Origin: Malachius bipustulatus | Lineage: Eukaryota; Arthropoda; Insecta; Coleoptera; Melyridae | Direction: 5' to 3' | Assembly: GCA_910589415.1 (NCBI GenBank) | Contig: OU342630.1 | Location: 75,512,186 to 75,576,185 of the forward strand | Length of the DNA: 64,000 nt | Part shown: piece by piece, positions 57,746 through 64,000 of the stretch | Layout of the letters: every line of letters starts with the position of its first letter | Numbering within the stretch: position 1 is the stretch's first letter | Notes under the pieces: generated by a model | Databases searched by the model: none | Seen by the model: the letters and a program-made list of their open reading frames with translations, nothing else | Told to the model about the DNA's origin: nothing | Made by a program: the position numbers and the translations under genes

Positions 57746-58155
57746 GAATCTACAGGTTTAGTCATTTTGCAGACCAATGCTGCTACGATGTGCTCCGAGT
57801 TTACAATACCCCGTGAGAAGACCTATTTTTAGCATTCTCAAACTGTTTTATACAAGCATTAATTTGACCTGACGAGACGACACACCATCGGGATGACAAG
57901 TTATTTATTTCCCATTCCCGATACTACTTTAACACACAAATTTAGATTTTGATAGAGGTTGAGGCAGAAAAGGTGCATAAGCTCTATGGTACCTAAGTAT
58001 GTAGTGGAGGATCTTTAGTAGAACCCGGTAGATAACGAAACGAAGATTACTGTATACCTATAACTTACTAGAATAATAAATTAATCTGGCAAACGCATAA
58101 TGAGCAATGCATGTAGTATTCACCTGCCAAAAGATTGTGCTAAATAAATAAATAG
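57746..58155. other. Non-coding stretch
   Basis: The first 90 bases may still be transposase remnant. The rest is AT-rich with nothing recognisable. Confidence 0.4.
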
Positions 58156-58521
58156 ATGCAACCCATCAAACGGCAAGTTTCGTCGGAGCTGCGGAGCAGA
58201 CTGGACCACACCACATCGGGGGCGGGTTTTGTGGTGCGACCTGTTACCCCGAAACCCACCTCTCAGACCAATCGGCTCAGAACACCCCGCAGCTTGTACC
58301 TACGTCTCTCAACATCACAACAAATCACTACACCGGACAACATAAACTCAATACCCGCATCCTATTCAAGACAGCGCCATGAAGATCGACACCTCTCAGA
58401 AAATTTCAACACCTCAAGTTTCAACACCATCCAATCCGAAAGAACCACTTTAGAGGAAGAACCACGGGCATCAGGGCCCACACCATTCAAGAAACCACAC
58501 CCGGAATCAAAAGAGCTATAG
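58156..58521 (+). CDS. Uncharacterised 121-codon ORF
   Basis: The frame starts at an ATG after AATAAATAAATAG and ends at a TAG. The product is rich in Ser, Thr, Pro and Arg, has no hydrophobic segment and no domain that I recognise (MQPIKRQVSSELRSR at the start, ending in an acidic and basic tail). The plus strand is C/A-rich here, unlike the AT-rich flanks, so the segment may be a piece of a retroelement Gag or ORF1, or a captured sequence. CCCATCAAACGGC near the start codon recurs at 58559, just past the stop. Whether it is translated cannot be told. Confidence 0.25.
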   Translation: MQPIKRQVSSELRSRLDHTTSGAGFVVRPVTPKPTSQTNRLRTPRSLYLRLSTSQQITTPDNINSIPASYSRQRHEDRHLSENFNTSSFNTIQSERTTLEEEPRASGPTPFKKPHPESKEL

Positions 58522-61140
58522 TTTCATTACTTGCTCCTAAATCATTGAATTTCCTAGGCCCATCAAACGGCGCTTAGTCAAAGAGATCCCCCTGAAGTTC
58601 TGTAATCAGAAGTGGAATACGCCATATTTTTGATATACGCTAATCTTAGACTTAATCTATTGGACCTTAAAAAGGAATTAAAGCATTATATTTGGTAATT
58701 TCTGTCTAAGATCCCTGTTTACAACAAAAAATATTAACCTGTTGATTATAATATTTATATACATTTCTCATGTTGATTAATATATTGATTCTTTGGGAGA
58801 ATTTCCTTATTTATTAAATTCTTTTTGACGATCATATACTGTTTCAACAAAATACTGGAAAATATTAACATATTCCTTGATAATCAGAAACCTTGTTGAA
58901 GCATTCCCTTCTTAGGGACAGAAATCGAGAAGCTGTGATTTTACTGCCACAATATGCACGGTTACTGGATAAAGCCATTAAGCTAACTTGATGGATAAAA
59001 TTCGACTTTTGAAAATTAAATGTTATGTACGCCACTGGTGCTCGTCGGCCCAATTCGGCGAATAAGGTCTATGGTACTCCGGCACCCACCCAACGCATTA
59101 CGTAAATCAGTCGGATGCTAATTGGTAAGAATGTGTTATTTAGTTCACATGACGGCCTACACGCACCTTCACATACATCTGGTTGGGTAAATATTGAATG
59201 GTGCTCTCGACGAAGTTGTTTGTCAATGAACGTAGATTTACCTGCGGTGATTGGGTCTTTATATGGTAAAACAATGCTTGACAATTATGGTAAAATGATC
59301 GGTGTACAAGTGATTAAGTTTGTTCAAATACGGTTAAATATAGAAACTAAACTGTAATCATTGCTGCTTTAAATATGTTTTGTTACAGCTGAGTAGTAAT
59401 AATTATAATATTATGTATTACCAAAGTTTAACAGAAAAAAAATCATGGAAAAAACAGTTAATGTCTCATCTAATAACATGGGGTTATTTATTTATCAACG
59501 AAAGTCTCTCTTGTAAGAGATAAGTTAGATAGACAGGTGTATGATAAAAACTTGAATTGAGAATAAAAGACCTTGTTTGAAAAAGGAGAAGTGCCCGTGA
59601 ATTCTTGTTCAAGTAACCGGTGAAACAACCCATACAGGATTCGCAATTTATCATCAACAATTAAATATTTCACTAGTAACGACGATATCTCTCAAGCCCG
59701 CATCAGGGTGAAATTTCACAATTTCCAAGCAGCATCAATTTATCAGCACTTAGACAATCAAAATCAAGCCGGATCATTGGCGAAACATTTAAAGATACGT
59801 CATTACAGATTTGCTGCATTATCAAGCAAATCAAGCAAAGCAATTGCTTTATGACTCCAAACCGAGAAGATTTGACTTCAATGAAGTTTAATAATATTTA
59901 CCAGAGACTTCATCCAGTCTCTGCTAAAATAAACACTGACATAACTATGAGAATTAAGAGCCAACAGACAGAAACTCAAAGAAATTCTTATAGGGTGTGA
60001 GTTGAAACGATAATTAAAACGGAGTTCTCCAACAAGATGCACCATTATTAGACGTTTCGAGTTAACCGTCTAGTTCTAGTTTAAAAGCCACTCCTGCAAG
60101 AGTATTTCGGTTTACTTTGTGTTTATTTTATTAATTTAACCGTCACTTTTTGAGTCCGTTTTAAAGTTACAATTCCATGATTTCAAAACATGCAAAATTT
60201 CCAGTAGCTGAATAAGGGGAGCGAGAGAAGGTTGATTTTTTTCTTGGTACGTAAGGGCGCTAAAATACGAGCGGTGCCTAATATTTTCAAGTCTGAGCGA
60301 TTTCACCAAAAAGTTTGCCTTTTTCGAAGTCGCAGAATCCGATTTTCTAAAAAAAAACTAATAACAAAATGGTGAATCTACAATGGTGGACGTTTTTCAT
60401 TTCAATTCAATGCATTTTCAATTAGTTACCTATGTGCAGAATTAAAAACAGTCGCAAAAATATTGCACCTGGCATATATTTCTTAATATATCTTAAATAT
60501 TTCTTCTGTCTTTCTGCGCCCTCGGTAAGTATTTGTTTGTAACTGTTTGTACCTACCTAACAAAAGCTACAAATTTTGTCATCACCTATTTTCGCCCCTA
60601 ATTAACCATTTTGTTTTGTTGCAACCTTGAAAAAATCGTTTCCTACCCTCCCCCCCCCCCCAAACGTATTTTTTTTTAATTTTTAACTTTTGAGAATTTT
60701 TTATACATACATCCTTTTTTTTTATTTTTATGATAATAATTTTTTACGTACAGCAATGATATGTACCTACAAAAGGTGCCATTTTTTTTTTTAGAGAAAA
60801 TGCATGGGGATCTCAGTTATTTTCAGAGCTACGAAGTTGGTTAAAAGGAGACAAAGTTGCGTAATGTGTTGATTAGTAATGTGAAAAAAAATCTGAGCTG
60901 TCATGATCAGTTGTGAGTTTTGATTTTGTTTTTATTTTCATTTAATGACCAATCAAGCTCGCCGTTTTTAACTGAAACATTATTAGGACACATCCAAAAA
61001 TAATTCTACAATAACTCTTAGCTGTTTAGACGCGGGGAAACATCGATAGGCAATTGTCGATTTTCTTATGAAGGTAGTATTTGATTTTTCCTTTTGAACA
61101 CAATTTATTTTATTGATTGCCAAGATATATAACACTTACT
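58522..61140. other. Non-coding stretch with a poly-C run
   Basis: No gene supported. A run of twelve C residues lies at 60650-60661, inside pyrimidine-rich DNA. The segment 59040-59290 is less AT-rich than its surroundings but has no readable motif. Confidence 0.45.
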
Positions 61141-61143
61141 CTG

Positions 61144-61343
61144 TTGGTATCATAAAGGCCCATTAGGTAAAGGGACAGATTTCTGTGGCCGTTTCTAAGA
61201 AGGGTATCAATTCTAAGTAGAAAATTGAACAAGACGGTTATTCTTGGCACTTAAGTGATTACAAAACTGTTAATAGGAGAATTTAAAACCGATATTAGCT
61301 TTGAAAACGATCACTGAAATCTTTCTGTTAGCCTAATAAGAAT
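61144..61343. repeat. Diverged copy of the 47347-47567 MITE
   Basis: It shares, in order, TATCATAAAGGCCCATTAGG, GACAGATTTCTGTGGCCGTTT, AAGA-GGTATCAA, TTACAAAA-TGTTAATA, TAGCTTTGAAA, GAAATCT and GTTAGCCTAAT with the copy at 47347-47567. The terminal repeats are worn (GTTGGTATCATAAAGG against AGTGAGTATTATAAA), so it is the older of the two. Confidence 0.7.
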
Positions 61344-61440
61344 TTATAATACTCACTGTTTGTGTTATTATATTTTGGAAAAATCTAATATGGCGCCCAC
61401 TTTTTCGCCATCTTTACTTGGCACTTTAACACTAGCAAAA

Positions 61441-62243
61441 CGTCACCTTAAAACAGAACTAGCCCAAGTCCAAAAAGTACATTTTTCAGGAAACGTTTTT
61501 TTTCTCCAGCTGCTTTAATTACACACATATTTTAATATAAATTTGTACAAGTATTTTAAATCTGCGCAGTTTCAATTACAGCATGAATTAAATAAGAAAC
61601 GTATAAGTTAAAGAAAAAAGATGGACATAGAATATTTTTTAAACTAGTAAGTATTCCAAGTCCATTTTCTGGACTTAGGTTAGTTATGTGTTTTGGACAT
61701 AGTATACTTCTGAGAGTTCATTTTATTAGCTTATGATCAAAACTCTTAATGTTCGCTTAGCAATAAAAGCCGCAAAGTTTCTATTTGTTCGAAAAACAGT
61801 ATATCCTTGAAGGTTATCTTGCAGTTAGAGCTAAATGGGCATTGATCGGTAAATAAAAATAGTTTTTCAAAATTACCAAGCAGAATTAACCTAAGTCCAC
61901 CATTTGTTGGACATGGGATGTTATTTGAAAGCAGAACTAGTATAAGTCCTAACACAACACTAACATAGGTTACCTTATGGTAATAAGCATAGTTCTGCAT
62001 TGAAAATTATTTACTGGAGCATTGACATCGGTTCTTTCTCGCGAACTTAGGATAGTTCTGCACTAAAAATTTGAGTACCCTTGGACATAGGCTTATTTGT
62101 AATTTACCTAAAACGGGATAAATATAATCATTAGGACTTAGATTAGTTCTGCATTCGATCGGTGACACCTTACTCTATTGTTTTGTATAAAAAACTCATT
62201 TTTGGCAAAAATGGACTTAGGCTAGTTCTGTTTTAAGGTGACG
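61441..62243. mobile_element. 803-bp element with at least seven 18-bp motifs
   Basis: The ends CGTCACCTTAAAACAGAACT and its inverted counterpart at 62224-62243 match exactly for 20 bases and continue AGCC-AAGTCC. The 18-bp motif GGACTTAGGCTAGTTCTG, with small changes, lies at 61671, 62043, 62134 and 62213 on the plus strand and at 61454, 61881 and 61932 on the minus strand. Half-copies lie near 61692, 61909, 61990 and 62085. Such repeated subterminal motifs usually bind the transposase. There is no coding potential. Confidence 0.7.
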
Positions 62244-64000
62244 AAAAATCGATAGTTATCTTTTTTTATGAACTTTTGTTATTTTTTCAAAATATTGTAA
62301 CTCAAAGTGTTATACATCTTGGTAATCAGGGAAATAAACTGCGTTCAAAAAAGGAAAAACCAATATGGCGCCCATAATAAAATCGAAAGGTTACTTCGTG
62401 AGCTTCCAAAAAATTTTTTTTTTAATGTTCGTATTTTTTCCAATATTTTGACAACCAATAATGACTTTTCTAATGACTAATCTAAACTTTTCCCCTATTT
62501 ACCCGACTTCGCATTTCTTTTAAGATAACTGAGCTCCCATTCATGTTCTATAAAAACTGGCACCCTGTATACCGAGATACAACATGATTTCATCCCCTAA
62601 ATTCAAACGGCTGCAACTCCTTGCGGACTCCTAGTAGGCAAACTAGTCTCAAGTGTTCCAGTAACTCCTTCCTAATAGGATTCTTCTTTTTTATGTTTGA
62701 ACAAACTTTCCAATGTTTTTGTGGTAAAAGATCTAACTTTTGAGATAACAAAAAATATATTCAATTACTGGGAGTTGATATTTTTTTTTTAATTATTGGT
62801 AACTGCATAAGCGGTCAAAGTTGGCAATTTTTGTTACCATTAACTTAAGGCATTGCAGGTCGGAGGTTTAATTAACATAGACAAAGATCCCGATTCTTCT
62901 TCAGCGCTTAATAGTTTGAGATATAAGACCTGCGAATTCCTTCACTATTGATTATGTCCTAATAAACAAAGCAACAAGAAACTATCAAAAGAGTGGGTAT
63001 TAATTGTTTGAATCCTTCAAATGGTCATTAAGGATCGAAAAATCACGGAGTGCTATTAAATCAAAAGGTATGGAAATTGGAGATAGAGGTAAAACTCTAC
63101 ACTCCTTTTAGATTTTTTAAACATATCTCGAAAATGAAGCACAATAATTATTATTCATGCCTATTATAGTTAATAGGGAAAATTTGTAGATAAAACAATT
63201 AAAGATCGCGAAAGTTTATTTGAAAAATTTATAAAAGATTTCTTGTGTGAAAAATATTCAAAAAAGTAATTTTAAAAAAGGCAAAAAATCAATTCTATTT
63301 CTTTTTCATTTTATTTGCGGATAACTTTTTCAGAGCAGCAGATAGGTATAGGTGTAGACATTGGTGGACAAAAAAAGAAGTAGATTTAATTTCCTTAAAA
63401 ATGGTGGGGGTTAAAAAGATTTTTGGATAAAAGCTGACTGAGATCAAATTTAGATTTTTTTTATTCTTATTTTTTACAGCAAAATTTTGTATAACAACAC
63501 TTTGTAAGAACTTAATTTATTTTATAATCACGGCATAAGGTAAACAATGTACCTAGTCATAATCAGGAAGCGATTAAATTTTTAATTTTAGCGAGCTGTT
63601 AAGGGTAGAAATAGCAATTCCCGTTGTTAACATTTGTATTGTTTAAAAATTGAAGCTATTCCTTATTTTTTTCGAAACGTAGTTTATTAATAGAGTTTCA
63701 AGGGTGTTATATTATTGATTCGTTTTTTATTTCAGCTCAGATTAAATTATCGGTTGTTTATATAATATCTCATCATAAGTAATTAGCCGCCTACGCAGTG
63801 TTTGGCGCACAAAGTAACGCTTAAAACAGAGATGGGTATCACGATTGGATTACCCCGAATTTCCGTGTTGATTACGTGTAGAAATACCCTTGGACTTTCC
63901 AATATCCCACGTATATCGGCTAGTCCAGATCTACTGGCACCGTTCAGTAATATTTCCACAGATTCGTTATTACGAAATTCTGATTAGATAACCCGACCTA
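62244..64000. other. Non-coding stretch to window end
   Basis: AT-rich DNA. AATATGGCGCCCA at about 62362 repeats one at 61390 in the same orientation, flanking the element at 61441-62243. CACCCTGTA at 62561-62569 is another unpaired TACAGGGTG end. No gene; the last open frame (63802-63987) has no recognisable feature. Confidence 0.45.

Noticed and set aside
57740..57835. LINE cysteine-motif remnant next to the transposase
   Set aside because: Resemblance to the LINE at 25361-25500 is too weak by eye; it is better explained as the N-terminal part of the decayed transposase gene.
1..64000. CRISPR arrays, operons or bacterial signals
   Set aside because: No regularly spaced direct repeats with unique spacers and no gene clusters; the content is that of an insect nuclear genome.

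Overview
The window looks like a transposon-rich stretch of an insect genome. It is AT-rich DNA with frequent TACCTA/TAGGTA words. It carries an insect-type BEL/Pao retrotransposon, LINE pieces, tRNA-derived SINEs and many non-autonomous DNA transposons. I could not support a single host protein-coding exon. All readable coding sequence belongs to mobile elements. The order of insect is not settled by anything I can see.

Layout. 1-6083: non-coding DNA with a GC-rich remnant (about 1.6-1.96 kb), two elements whose ends read TACAGG (2062-2853 and 4463-5329) and a 1.3 kb foldback (3108-4403). 6084-13351: a complete BEL/Pao element with two 558-bp LTRs that are identical by eye, a 5-bp target duplication TGTAA and one uninterrupted Gag-Pol frame. 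It is the only apparently intact autonomous element here. 13352-24.5 kb: a series of non-autonomous elements. A long-inverted-repeat element (16507-18266) is split by a 1-kb insert carrying the N-terminal piece of a Crypton-like tyrosine recombinase. A hAT-type element (21899-23021) with GATCTAGATC-rich ends is split by a tRNA-derived SINE with a perfect 12-bp target duplication. 24.5-31.7 kb: a second SINE-like sequence, two LINE 3' fragments on the minus strand and a probable solo Ty3/Gypsy LTR. 32.6-33.3 kb: a PIF/Harbinger-type element with TTA duplications. 33.3-41 kb: almost featureless. 41.1-43.9 kb: a strand-biased, A-rich region with a minisatellite of about 13 units. 44.6-52 kb: nested inverted-repeat elements, one holding a 0.88-kb hairpin and a 0.22-kb MITE, another holding a 5'-truncated LINE with an open 468-residue reverse transcriptase frame. 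54.8-64 kb: more MITEs, a decayed IS630-type transposase gene, a low-complexity ORF of unknown nature, and an element (61441-62243) in which an 18-bp motif recurs at least seven times in both orientations.

The mobile elements relate to each other mainly by nesting. BEL/Pao and LINE proteins could act on their own transcripts; the SINEs need LINE enzymes; the short inverted-repeat elements need a transposase encoded elsewhere. Because several insertions interrupt others, the window gives a relative order of events: SINE after hAT, recombinase-bearing insert after its inverted-repeat host, LINE after its host, and hairpin and MITE after theirs. The BEL/Pao copy, with identical LTRs, looks like one of the youngest events.
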